DNA of 64,000 bases, taken from positions 103,506 through 167,505 of the forward strand of contig JAMZAV010001736.1 of NCBI GenBank assembly GCA_024449915.1. Direction: 5' to 3'. This DNA comes from Sweltsa coloradensis (taxonomy: Eukaryota > Arthropoda > Insecta > Plecoptera > Chloroperlidae). Shown here one piece after another: positions 24,001 to 34,512 of this stretch. The translations under genes and the position numbers were made by a program. The notes beneath the pieces were generated by a model that was given only the letters and a program-made list of their open reading frames with translations, did no database searches and was not told the origin of the DNA. How positions within the stretch are numbered: the stretch's first letter is position 1; each line of letters begins with the position of its first letter.

Positions 24001-24350
24001 AGTTTCCCCAAAGGCCCTCGATCTTTTCGTGTAGTATTGCCCTGGCAAAAACCTCGTCCCCGAAATTTAAAAAGATTTTTACGTGACGTATCTGTCTGTA
24101 TTTTTTTTCTCGTATCGTTCGTATTCGTAGGTCATTCAAGGTCAAGCCTTGCTGTCTCCAGATAATTGTCCGTTTTACACGTTTTAGACAGGTTTGACTG
24201 TAGTTCTTAAATCAAGGAACACACTATAGAGACAGGCCTCCATTTCTTAGAAATTACTAAATGCTTGGCTAGAAAATGAAGCGTTTTTTTTGTTATCTGG
24301 CTTGGCTTTGATTTAAAAACCTTTAAAGGCCCTCTCACTCGGTGGTTTAA
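21019..24350. other. Intron 5 with likely poor consensus quality
   Basis: The text is full of unusually long A, T, C and G runs and near-random AT-rich words, and clear repeat ends are lost. Similar texture continues to about 25540. A few pieces look normal (21505-21990, 24040-24330). No exon can be supported here. Confidence 0.55.
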
Positions 24351-24356
24351 ACATAC

Positions 24357-24632
24357 CTGCCAGAAAAATCTTCCTTAGCCGGATTTCCCTCCGCTGGCAC
24401 TTGTGACATGCAAGAGCAATACGAGCTGTTGCTTTTATTAATTTCCCTCTTTTGGGGGTCGGGCCGTGGAATGTGGGGGGGTGTGGCCGATTTTTTTTTG
24501 CCCTTGGGTCCTGTCTGGGGCCCCGGCTGACCCCCATTTGGGGGCGCACCCGACTGGGGTTTGGGCAGGTGGGGGGGCCGGTGGCTGAGCCTGTTTGAGC
24601 CATGCCCCCCCCCTTTTCCCACCATTACCACA
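24357..24632 (-). CDS. crebbp/ep300: CBP/p300 exon 5 (first part of TAZ1), frameshifted as written
   Basis: The donor GCAG|GTATGT lies at 24357/24356. Upstream, three frames must be combined: DPQKR in one frame, QQLVLLLH in a second and HKCQRRE in a third, matching the family order [24 protein letters not shown]. The His and Cys in HKCQRRE begin the first TAZ1 zinc site, completed in exon 6. The 5' part encodes a Gly/Pro/Gln-rich stretch (PQSGAPPNGGQPGPQTGPKG). The acceptor is uncertain, perhaps the AG at about 24624-24632. The frame breaks fall at A- and G-runs and near one missing base, in a homopolymer-rich region, so sequencing error is likelier than gene loss, since exons on both sides are intact. 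Confidence 0.8.
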
Positions 24633-24639
24633 AAAACAA

Positions 24640-26290
24640 AAACAAATAGTTTTTAGATAACACTTTGCCAAAAGGCAACTTTTTTCGACACTTTTGAATT
24701 TTGGGTTGAATGATGAAATAAATGTTTTTATTAGTCAAAGAAAAGGAAAAGTTTTTCCCCGTAGTTTCATTAGCCCTTTAAGAAAGAACCGTTTTGGGCA
24801 CACGCTTCAAAAAGGCAGAGAAATCAAAAATATTTCTTTTGGGGATATTTGAAAAATTAATAATTTTAGGGGATCACTTATCACCAATTTTGCAAACAAG
24901 TTTCAGTAAGGGGAAGTTTTCTTAGAGGGAAATTTGTTGAAGCTGGCGGGGGGATACAGTTTAAACGCTCAGCTTTCTGTTTTTTTTTCCGCGTAAAGGT
25001 TTTAAAAACCTCGTACCATATTGCACATGAACTTTAATAAAGAATCAATTTTTTAAAAATCCAGTACGCAAAATTCCTATATTAATTTAAATTTATTTTG
25101 AATAAAATTCGGAAAACCCTGATTTTGTCCATTTTGGGGAGGTAATTTGTTCCCCGGGGTAGGCCAAACCCGATTTTTTAACCACAAATTTTCATACTGG
25201 TTTTTGGTGGATAGAATTCCTATCGGGTAGGTTTTAATTTTAGCCCCCTTTTACGCACTGCCCACCTTTGTTTAAGGTAGGGTGTTGCGTTTCCTTTTTT
25301 TCTTTTCCCCAAACAAAAAAACTAAAATTTTTATACTTTTGGGTATCAACTGAAATAAAGTGAATGCTAGGGGTGGAATCCTTAAAACCCCTTTAAACCC
25401 ATTAAACCCCCCGTGGCTGAAAAACCCGTTTTTTGATTTGTCAAAGCCTGTTAACCGTGGGGATATTAACAATGACCCCTGATAAAACAACCATAGGCCT
25501 AAAATTAAATAAAATAAAAATGTTTTTTCGAATGTTGGGGTAGCGCACCGGGCAGCTGGCCGCCGTACTTGAATGGAAACTCGGTTTGGCTGGGACGTGC
25601 CCTTTGGGAAAGGGCGCAAGGATAATCGTAGCCACCCACTCACAAGTCGTGACACCGTGAGAAAGAGTGCGGGAGAGAGAGAGAGAGCAACTGATCGTGA
25701 GCTTGACTGGAATGGAATGAATTTGAGATAGGTTCAAAGAGTATGTTATTGATGACGTTAATGGCCGGCCTACTGATGAGAAATTAAGTTTATTTTGTAA
25801 GAACACAAAGATAAGGAAGACCGTTCTGTCTAGCTACTTGTCAGCTTGAGGGGGGGGGGGGGGGGGGCGACGATATGGGATGTCACGAGCGTCGGGCGAG
25901 TGGTGTCACTGTCATCAAGGTCATGTCACAGTGAAGTGGATATAGCTACGACCTCTGATTCACATTTATCACCAAGATGTTATTCCAGCTAGAGATTACC
26001 ACAGTGGTAATCTATGGTACTGTAGCCAATTTTTATTCTGTCATTGTCAGACATGATTACGTGCTTCTGTCCCACCCAAAGATCTTTATTTAATCCAGCC
26101 CGTGAGTTTAACACAATCATTTCGCGCCGTGCTGTTCATGAAGAAATAAACAGGGCCACGTCAATGGTAGTATTTTTTATGAAGGTCATGATGCTGGCTA
26201 GAGCGTGGTTCCCTCTGCTGCATTGCATAGTATAAGACTCCACGTACCGGTAATAAAAAATAAAAATGCCCCCTCCCCACCCCCTTTCAA
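24640..26290. other. Intron 4, 3' portion: low-quality then ordinary sequence
   Basis: The homopolymer-rich texture fades at about 25540. A (GA)n run lies at 25672-25688 and a long G-run at about 25851-25867. No coding exon was recognised. Confidence 0.45.
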
Positions 26291-26291
26291 T

Positions 26292-26373
26292 TAGGGCTTT
26301 CGGTTAATCGGTTAACCGCGGTTAATATCGCCGATTAATAAATTAGGTAATTAACCGATTTATCTCATCCCTA
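26292..26373. repeat. Miniature element-like palindrome (GGTTAACCG motif)
   Basis: This 82-bp segment begins TAGGGCTTTCGGTTAATCGG and, read from the right, TAGGGATGAGATAAATCGG, with GGTTAACCGCGGTTAA between. It resembles a drastically shortened hAT-type element of the kind common here. The 8-bp flanks do not match. Confidence 0.45.
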
Positions 26374-26763
26374 GTGAACGGCAGAACGTGAAGGTTTATT
26401 TGGTAAATAATGAAAAATAATAAATTTTTTTTAGATCTACCCACTCAGTTATAGAACTGATTTTCAGTGGGGGATTTTAAAATCAAAGCGACCAAGCCAA
26501 CCCGGGCAGGCCCCGACGCAATCGACGAGTGAGCGATAACCACCAAAGATCGATTTTTTTTTAATAGGAAATATAGCAATCAGTGGTATGGACAGTGCGA
26601 ACACCCCCGAATCAACGCCAGAATCAACAGGGCCCATTCAGAACAACTCTGAAATTTATTATGTGGGTTCGTTGCTAGGACGGCTCCAAAGTCACCGTTT
26701 ACAAACTCTAAGACAAGAACTGATGGACTGAAGTCCAAATCAGAAGATTAAAAACTTCTACCT

Positions 26764-26832
26764 AGAAAAGGGAATCGAACCCTGGACCTTCTACATTGGA
26801 AGTAGAGACGCTAACCACAAGACCAACGAGCC
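26764..26832 (-). repeat. tRNA-like sequence (probable SINE head or tRNA pseudogene)
   Basis: Read on the minus strand it has an A-box-like GTGGTTAGCGTC and a B-box GGTTCGATTCC, and an anticodon-like stem CTAC-loop-GTAG. The 3' acceptor strand does not pair with the 5' end, so it is not a functional tRNA. A 17-bp segment at its 5' side (CAAGACCAACGAGCC) is duplicated in tandem. Confidence 0.6.
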
Positions 26833-27414
26833 ACACAAGACCAACGAGCCCCACAAATCATAAGATAATCGGTTCGATGGGAATTCAGGTTTTGGATTTC
26901 CTATTTTTTCACGTTTTAGACTGATGTATCGCTATGGATCCGTAAGGCTTATTTTTTGCAACCAAGTGCGATATAAAAGTACTTTAATTAATCAATTTAT
27001 TTTCATACACTGTCTGTCTGTAGCTTCCTTAAATAACATTGCAAGAAAAGAGTGGCAATAACAATAAAGATAGGCTTAGTGAAGATTATAGCACGTCTCT
27101 TGATGCCTCACTACCACCAAAACGTTCGGGCATCTAAACTATGGTAGACTGATACATACATTGCAGAAAGTGGCCAGAAATTATTTTTGTGACAATTTCT
27201 ATGGCAAAAACCACCAAGTGTACTGAAATACACACACCTACCTAAGGGTTGGCTTGGTCGCTTTGATTTACGTCCCCACTGAAAACAGTTATTAGGCCTA
27301 GGGTAGACTCGAAATTACAATGTATTTTATTAATTATTATTAACCTCTTCACTGTGGGGTTTAACCCTTTGTGCTTACACCTGCTGTGTGGGGTATTTTT
27401 AGAAAGAAAAACAC

Positions 27415-28125
27415 CCTATTTTAAAAAATCATAAACTTCCACATTTCTCTTCCAAAAATTATAAATTTTTGTGACGAGTACTTGACTAACTACAACCATG
27501 CTTAGACAAAAAAAATACCCCCCCCCCCCCCCACGTTCCCCCCCCCCAAATCGATAATTAGATAACTTTCACATTTCATATAAAAAAATTAAAAATATGT
27601 GTGACAAGTAGGGCTACTTGATAACACAATAAAACATGCGATGAAAAATTCTCCCCCCCCCCCCCCGCCCCCCCCCCCCCCCAAAAAAAGTAATCGATTT
27701 TTACATAACTTCCACATTTTTTTTAAAAATCCAAAAATAATAAAGAATATTTGGACAATTACTTGAATACCTATAAACATGCCATGATAAAAATCGACCC
27801 CCCCCCACCCCACGTCCCCCCCCCCCCCCCAAAAAAAAACATAATTACATACTCCACATTTCTCATCCAAATTATTTAAAAAATGTGGCAGATAGTACAC
27901 TAGAACATGAAAGAAAAGAATCACCCCACTCCTCCCCCCACCTCGCCCCTCCCCAAAATAATCGTATTACACAACTTCCACTTTTCCCTCATCCAAAAAT
28001 TATTTAAAAAAATGTAGCACCTACTTGAGTACTCTACGAACATGCCTTGAAAAAAATGCCCCCCCCCCCCCCACAAAAAAATTGATCTACAAATTTGCAC
28101 TTTTTCATCAAAAAAATGCAAGAAA
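27415..28125. repeat. Poly-C minisatellite, five to six units of about 110-140 bp
   Basis: Each unit has AACTTCCACATTT, a short AT-rich stretch, a TGTGRCAAGTA-like word, a tail with ACATGCC/ACATGCG, and then one or two long C-runs followed by A-runs. C-run lengths vary and may be poorly resolved. It lies wholly within the piggyBac element, 3' of the transposase. Confidence 0.75.
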
Positions 28126-28482
28126 ATGTGGCTAAATTGTTTCAGGACTGGCCTACTCTATTTCCTAATTCCTACACAGTGAACATGCATGTAGGCCTAA
28201 TACAAATTATAAAAATTAACAATATATTTATTTGGGGTTTCATGGGAGTATATTGATAAATCTGCTTGCTTACCTTGGAATGATAGATAAAAGGTGAAGT
28301 TTGATAGATATGATGTATGGTCCATATATTACACAGTAGTCTTGAAAGTAAATTTACACAAAAAGTAGCCTAAATCGTTCAGTTACACATCCACAAGTTC
28401 AAGTTCTATACACACACATATATATATACATATATATACACACGAATTTACACACGGTACCTTGAGAGTGTTTTTTTAGGGC

Positions 28483-30268
28483 CTACAGGTGCTTGAGTGT
28501 GTGGTACTCGCCAAAGCATGGAGTTACACACAGAGGTACATTGCATTCATTGCACATGTACCTCGATTCTTTCCTCTTCTTTTCCCTCCCTCTTTGTATT
28601 AGCACAAACATAGCACTGCCTTGTGGGGTTGGCCTTCTTTTCTGTAGGGGGGATAACGTCAGGAAATGGCGATGTACAAGTCGAAGAGGTGTTAGCCCGG
28701 GGGATGGGCGGCCTCCTTTTGGGGGGCAACTTTGGGGCAGCATAACTTTTCCAAAAGGAGGCGAACAAGCTCCAGACGAATGTTGATAGTTGCCTCTTGT
28801 TCCCTTTTAGGACCTTTTCAAGTATGTGTGCATTCAATACACTTAGGTCCAACAAGTGGAAGAACAGTTTCTTATACCACTTGACGGACCGCCTTACACA
28901 CTCGACTGACTCAGCATCATGTCAGAGTGGTCGACAGCGCCCATTCCCTGGTTATAAGAGGCAACACACTTGGGAATCATCTTGTTTACTCCAGTCCTCC
29001 TGTCCCCTCTTCCACTGTCGATCATGCCAGGGCCATGCATAGTTGTGAGCATGTTGACTTCCCTCTTGTCGAACCAGCGGACGGTCAACATGTTGTCTGT
29101 GTGTTTTTCAACATATTCCCCCACCCTTAGTTTTTCCTTCTTTCTTTGGCATTCCCCTCCTTTCTTTCGAACCGTACCACAAGCATTGGTTTTTTCGCTG
29201 TGTAGTTTTTCAAACAACTGTGGACCAGTGTACCAATTATCAACATAGAGTGTTTGCCCCTTCCCAAGATACGGGTTCCATCAACGTAAAATACAACATC
29301 CGCGGACACTCCCCAGCCCCGATTCTGTTATTTCAGGTTTTTGCCCCTGTGTACACTATTACATTTAGTACAAAGTTAGTGTCAACATCTGAAATAACAA
29401 AAAGTTTAATCCCGAATCTGCTGCGTTTGTTGGGAATGTACTGTTTGAACGACAGCCTGCCTTTGTACAGCAATAAACTTTCGTCTATACAAACTTCACC
29501 GAAGGGCACAAATACCTTGAAAACTGATGCTTTACACTATCAAGGACAAGTTGATTTTTTGTAGTTGTTTTGGATCCGGGTTATTTACAATGTTGTGTCA
29601 CTGGGGAAATGAAGGAGTCTGAGTATTATGCGGAATCGATCAAAAGACATGATGTCACCAAATATTGGTGTACTCAACAAAGGGTCTGTTGACCAATCAG
29701 CTCGATCGCATTTTTTTTTTGATGGCCATTAGCATATAATGCCAAAAACACATGCATCTCACCAACCGTGGTATCTTTCCATTCGTGAGCCGGATTTTAC
29801 GCTAAACTCTGTGTTTTCAATCACAACTTGTAAAACAAATTTGTTTGTTCTACAATAGACTCGACTATTCTGTTGTAAATAAAACTAAAAAAACAGTCAA
29901 ACTCACTTGAATCTTCAGTAAGGTTGAAATCCGGGATTTATTCCCGATGAACTTGGGTCGAAATCGTGAATAAAGGTTGGAAATCACCTCTACTCCAGTT
30001 TTTTAAACCCCATCATCGGCAATTTTGTCTTCTTTTATTTTGACGCGTTCCTGACTAACCTACACCTACATCATTGTCACTTGCACTGTCCCCGTCAATG
30101 CCACTGTCGTGATTATCACTCTTGTCCTCATCACTATCACTAAAACTATCGTTGGTATTTACAATAAAGTCATCATCACTTTCCGAGTCCCCTATTGGTA
30201 ATAATTTCACGGATTTCCCCATCTGAAACACGCCGTAAACACGAATTCTCACCACTCGTAGAAGCCAT
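28483..30268 (-). pseudogene. piggyBac transposase (PGBD4-like), frameshifted
   Basis: A start at 30268 (MASTSGENSC) is followed after a frameshift by an acidic Ser/Asp-rich N-terminus (DSESDDDFIVNTNDSFSDSD). The catalytic core can be read at 29530-29335 (CIDESLLLYKGRLSFKQYIP and RFGIKLFVISDVD, containing the first catalytic Asp), then a segment around DNWYTGPQLFEKLHSEKTN with another catalytic-region Asp, and KREVNMLTTMHGPG. The C-terminal Cys-rich zinc ribbon (CYVCAN, CNECNVPLCVTPCF) ends at 28483. Frame breaks near 30200, 29320, 29220 and 28870 make it inactive as written; some breaks lie at homopolymers. Confidence 0.88.
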
Positions 30269-31022
30269 AGTTGTTTACTACAGCTGACGCTGGAACTCGG
30301 GAGGAGCTACAAGGGTAAGCCTAGAAATAAACTTCTAAAAACAAGTTATCGGCCGTGTTCCAGTAGTTGGCGAAATAGTTCTACGTATTACCGACAGGTT
30401 GAAGCACATGCCACACGAAACTAGACGCGCTAACCCTATTGAGCATGAGTAAACTACATTTGATTCAAACTTGTGGCGCGACATTGGCGCGACGAGTATA
30501 CTCGGGCGTAACACGGGGGCCACAACTGCACATCACGAGTTAACTCGGGCGTAACTGAGAGGAGGTTAACAAGGGTTGCAAAAGGTGACAAAATCGAAAT
30601 TTGACAAAAAGCGGTTAAAAAACTCTAGTAAATGAAATAGCACAAAAATTGGTGTAGGCCTAATTTTTATATATATATATGGTTGTAGGTTTTCGCGGCC
30701 CATCATAGGATATAAACAAGGATCTTGGGGAAAACCGCATCAAAAATAAGATGAACCAGGGCAGAACCTGGGCGTCCACCGACGTTTTGTCTGTACTACG
30801 TCCGACATTCTCAAGGTTGACTGTGACTCTACGGAGGTTGGAGTCACAGTGGCTGGCAAGCACGCAGCGCCCGCCTTATATAGCCTCGGCTGAAGGTGCG
30901 GGGCGGTGATGTCATATCGAAAAAAATACGGATGGTGGCAATCGAGAAACAAAATAGCACAGCTTACTGTAGTGAAACCTTTTTAGTCCGGCTTCTTGTC
31001 ATAGGGCCTGATTGGTTGTCTT

Positions 31023-32750
31023 TTGAAAGGCATACCAAAGGACATCATGAAGTTAGCAAGGCATTGCATGTCTTCTACATACTTTATTTATGAAAACAAG
31101 TTCTATAAGCAAGTAGAAGGAGCTCCTATGGGCTCGCCGCTATCACCAGCAATTGCCAACTTATTCATGATAGATTTTTTAGCTGCAGCTCCAAACAAAC
31201 CATCTTCTTGGATACGATATGTGGACGACGTCTGTGCAATTTGGCCCCATGGAGTGGACAAGTTGAATGATTTCCTTGACTATCTAAATGGTATTTATTT
31301 GAATATTCAGTTCACCATGGAAGTAGAATCCAACGACTCAATTGCTTTTCTCGAAGTCTTGATAATAAAGAATATTGATAGCAGTTTGGGACACAGTCTA
31401 TAGAAAACCCACCCAAACTAACCGGTATCTGAATGCTGCTTCCCACCACCGTCCTTCACAGTTATTTCCAGTGGCTTAACACACTAGTCACCCGGTCCAG
31501 GAACCTTACTGACAAATCTCACTCAAGAGAGGAATTTGACAAGCTCCGTGAAGCTCTATCACTCAATGGTTACTTGGACCGAGACATAACCAGAGCGTTT
31601 AAACGTGACCTGAAGAAATCTGAAGATGATACTGGGGACAAGGAGAAACCACGGTCAAAAGCTTTTCTTCCATAGGTCAAGGGTACCACAGACGTCATCT
31701 TAGGTAGAATCCTAAGCTCCTTTATGAGAAGTGCAAAGGACTCTGTGTTCATCTAGAGGAAATAGGGGTTTATGAGGTGCCCTGTGACGACTGCGATCAA
31801 ACGTACATAGGCCCAACAGGCAGACGCATAGCAGTGAGGATAAATGAACACTCTAATGCTGTGAAAGCAGGTGAGAAGAAATCAGCCCTAGCTCAACATG
31901 CTAAAGCTTAGATTTTGACAAAACCAAAACTATTTGCCCTGTACAACAGCTCAAAAGTCACATATTATCCGTGAATCTGTGGAAATTGAGAAACGAACGA
32001 ATGACCTGAACAAAAGAGACGATGGCTTAGAGATGTTCAACGATATTTTTTTCAGTATCGATATCGGCGCAATTTTGTCGATATCGTATCGCGATATCGA
32101 TAACGCCATATCGAATTTTTTTCGACCGCAAAAATTACGATTTTTCATACGTGATCGTAAATGCTAGTCTTGTGTGCTTGATATTGATGGAATATTAGTT
32201 AAGTCATCAAGATTTTCAAGTAAATCTACTTGAAACATGTTTTTTGTACCTCATAATAAATAATGCATGAACTCGAAGCAAGAAAAGATAACAAGGCACG
32301 TTGTCAATGTTGTTACTACGACGAGAGCAACTTGACTGAAGTCCCATGCAGCGAACTACGTGGATCGAGAGCGAGGTTGGATGGAGGTGTGCGTGCATCG
32401 GCTAGGCACTGGCGGGGAGGGCGGGGATCGTAGCAGAGAAGTGGGAGGAGCGTTCTGTTGAACTGCAGAAATGTGTAGTGCAGACTGCGGCGGGACATTT
32501 AACGTCGAGAATAATAAAGCTACGATATCGGGATATTTCCGATATGACAGCGGCGTATCGATATCGAAAATAGGCTCAATTTTTCCGCAATATCAATATC
32601 GTTGAACAACTTTATGATAGCCAGAGTCACCCTCTTGCTTGGAAACCTGCACTCATGCCTCGCCATGTAGTCCGTCGACCTATTCAGCCAAATCCCTCAG
32701 ATATGGTGCAAATTTCAGAATCCATAATTCTAAGCACAAATAACATTTCA
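31023..32750 (+). pseudogene. Penelope-like RT / GIY-YIG polyprotein remnant
   Basis: The first frame has YKQVEGAPMGSPLSPAIANL (RT motif B) and WIRYVDDVCAIW (motif C with the catalytic Asp pair). After a shift near 31400 VYRKPTQTNRYLNAASHH is readable, a conserved Penelope-like segment. At about 31740-31912 a GIY-YIG endonuclease remnant reads GVYEVPCDDC and TYIGPTGRR, with the C-P-C-D-D-C region intact. The C-terminal part is split by element M (32028-32614) and resumes with DSQSHPLAWKP. The N-terminal RT fingers are missing and several stops are present, so it is inactive. Confidence 0.85.
32028..32614. mobile_element. hAT-type element M (ATCGATATCG motif), nested in the Penelope-like element
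   Basis: The ends are TAGAGATGTTCAACGATAT and, inward from the right, TAAAGTTGTTCAACGATAT. The flanks CGATGGCT (32020-32027) and TGATAGCC (32615-32622) match at 5 of 8 positions, all differences being transitions. Subterminal sequence repeats ATCGATATCG / CGATATCG. It interrupts the C-terminal coding part of the Penelope-like element. Confidence 0.75.
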
Positions 32751-33116
32751 AAAGACAACCAATCAGGCCCTATGACAAGAAGCCGGACTAAAAAGGTTTC
32801 ACTACAGTAAGCTGTGCTATTTTGTTTATCGATTGCCACCATCCGTATTTTTTTCGATATGACATCGCTGCCCCGCACCTTTTCACGATATGACCTCGCC
32901 GCCCCTCACCTTCAGCCGAGGCAATATAAGGCGGACGCTGCGTGCTTGCCAGCCACTGTGACTCCAGCCTCCGTAGAGTCACAGTCAACCTTGATCATGT
33001 CTGACGTAGTACAGACGAAACGTCGGACACCCAGGTTCTGCCCTGGTTCATCTTATTTTCGACGCTGTTTTACCCAAGATCCTTGTTTTTATTTTATATA
33101 TATATATATATAATAT

Positions 33117-33412
33117 TAAATAATTATTTCTGAATGGGGCTTTTCTCCGCGAATAATAACAAGGAGGTTCAAACTTACCCCTCCCTGCCCGACGTTTCGG
33201 AGAAGTCACATTCTCCATCTTCAGGGGCGACGTGTCGACAGAGACTTGTTGACTTGGGCCCGTCCACTCGCAAACTGGAACAAGTCTCTGTCGACACGTC
33301 GCCCCTGAAGATAGAGAATGTGACTTCTCCGAAACGTCGGGCAGGGAGGGGTAAGTTTGAACCTCCTTGTTATTATTCGCGAAGAAAAGCCCCATTCAGA
33401 AATAATTATTTA
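33117..33412. repeat. Near-perfect palindrome with hammerhead-like motifs
   Basis: Arms of about 134 bp (33117-33250 and 33279-33412) are complementary with only one or two mismatches and a 28-bp centre. Each arm contains CTGAAGAT, a GGAGAA/TTCTCC stem and GAAACGTCGG, a layout like the hammerhead ribozyme core reported from Penelope-like elements. It abuts the Penelope-like element and may be two tail-to-tail terminal units of a related family. Confidence 0.75.
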
Positions 33413-33460
33413 ACATATACCCACGAAAACTTAAAATTAAACATATATATTATATGTATA

Positions 33461-34356
33461 CAGTAAGAACTCTCTTATCCGATCTCCGCTTATCCGATGT
33501 ACCGTGTTAACCGAGCCGCCCAAAAAAAAAAAAAAAAAAAATTTAAAAAATTAAAAAAATTTAAGTTTTAAATACGTAAATAAAACATAAAAATAATTAC
33601 AGACGCCGCGCCGCACTTTTTTAAATGTACTCGCATACATTTGTAGGCATGCCTTACGAGTGAGTGCAAAGAAGATAGATCGGCGATATATCTCGACTTT
33701 CGAGCAGTGTGCATCAGTCTACTGAGCATATAGAGTTCAGTGGTCAGTGTGCGTCGGGCGCATCGCCGGTAAGCGTCAGTGTCACCCACTGAGCATATAG
33801 AGATCAGTGTGCGTCGCGCGCCTGCGCGTGCGCATACGATCCAGCCATCTCACACACAGCTGTTCAAAGATGGTCGTTGTGGAACTAGATGCAATCATGT
33901 TAACGAAATTCGTAATCACGACGCATTGAATTGTTATTCCTGGGCTTATCTTATTTCTTTCCCAGACTTATCTTGCGTCGAGAGCTTCAGCGCGGGCATA
34001 GTAGTGAGAGGTTTTCCCACATGAGAAAGAGAGCTAGGCCTAGGCCTACTGCGTCGAGTTTAGGCCTAGGCCTAGACATACGTTTTTATTACGACATGTA
34101 GGCTTAGGCCTAATTGTGTACGTGTGTTTGTGAGCTTGATTTACAAGCTATTAAATCATTTAGTATACCCTGTATGAAGTGTATCGTGTGTATTTTAGGC
34201 CCTATGTTCCTTTATCCATTACATGTGTCATATATCATTTTACCACATCAGGCTATGCTACGAGAGCAAATAAACAAATAAAACGCGCCATCCGAGTTTT
34301 TCGCAAATCCGAGGTGCCCCCGGTCTCATCCAACTCGGATAAGAGAGTTCTTACTG
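33461..34356. mobile_element. pogo/Tigger-like non-autonomous element
   Basis: The ends are CAGTAAGAACTCTCTTATCC and its exact complement, flanked by TA at 33459-33460 and 34357-34358. These fit pogo/Tigger elements. Subterminal TTATCCGA words follow. The interior is non-coding with an A-run at 33522-33541 and a TAGGCCTA block at 34035-34075. Confidence 0.85.
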
Positions 34357-34440
34357 TATATATATATCTGTTTGACTTTGATTTTATAGTAGGCGACAAT
34401 GACATTGATATGTTAATACTTTAAACAGAAATTAAAAAAG

Positions 34441-34512
34441 TGACTACACCGGGGATCAAACCTGGGACCTTAGCTTACCGGGCTATGCTCTTACCAACTG
34501 AGCTATGCGGCC
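34441..34512 (-). repeat. tRNA-like sequence (tRNA pseudogene or SINE head)
   Basis: The minus strand folds as a near-complete 72-nt cloverleaf: GGCCGCA acceptor, GCTCAGTTGGTAAGAGC D-arm, TAGC-CCGGTAA-GCTA anticodon arm, and CCAGGTTTGATCCCCGG T-arm. The residue before the anticodon is C instead of the invariant U, and the acceptor stem has an A-C mismatch and wobble pairs, so a functional tRNA is doubtful. The anticodon would read GGT (Thr). Confidence 0.6.

Larger units (their letters stand above)
27340..30569 (-). mobile_element. piggyBac-family transposon
   Basis: TTAA lies at both ends (27340-27343 and 30566-30569), the target sequence duplicated by piggyBac elements. Inward from TTAA the ends read CCTCTTCACTGTGG and CCTCCTCTCAGTTA. 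The element carries a minus-strand transposase gene with frameshifts and, between the gene and the left end, a poly-C minisatellite. Confidence 0.88.
30711..33090 (+). mobile_element. Penelope-like element between inverted repeats
   Basis: Two inverted arms, about 30711-31028 and 32748-33090, share AACAAGGATCTTGGG, GATGAACCAGGGCAGAACC, GGCTGGCAAGCACGCAGCG and CCTGATTGGTTGTCTTTTGA. Between them lies a damaged reverse transcriptase and GIY-YIG gene. Inverted terminal copies (pseudo-LTRs) are a known Penelope-like arrangement. AT dinucleotide runs adjoin both outer ends (30668-30680, 33097-33112). Confidence 0.85.

Noticed and set aside
25272..25806. Minus-strand open frames of over 120 codons
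   Set aside because: They overlap each other in different frames within the homopolymer-rich patch and match no family I know.
27589..28121. Glycine-rich open frames
   Set aside because: Translation of C/G-runs in the minisatellite inside the piggyBac element.
33048..33466. Two similar open frames on opposite strands starting MGLF
   Set aside because: They arise because the region is a palindrome; no known protein domain is encoded.
34441..34512. Functional tRNA-Thr gene
   Set aside because: The cloverleaf is good, but the invariant U before the anticodon is C and the acceptor stem has a mismatch, so it is kept as tRNA-like only.
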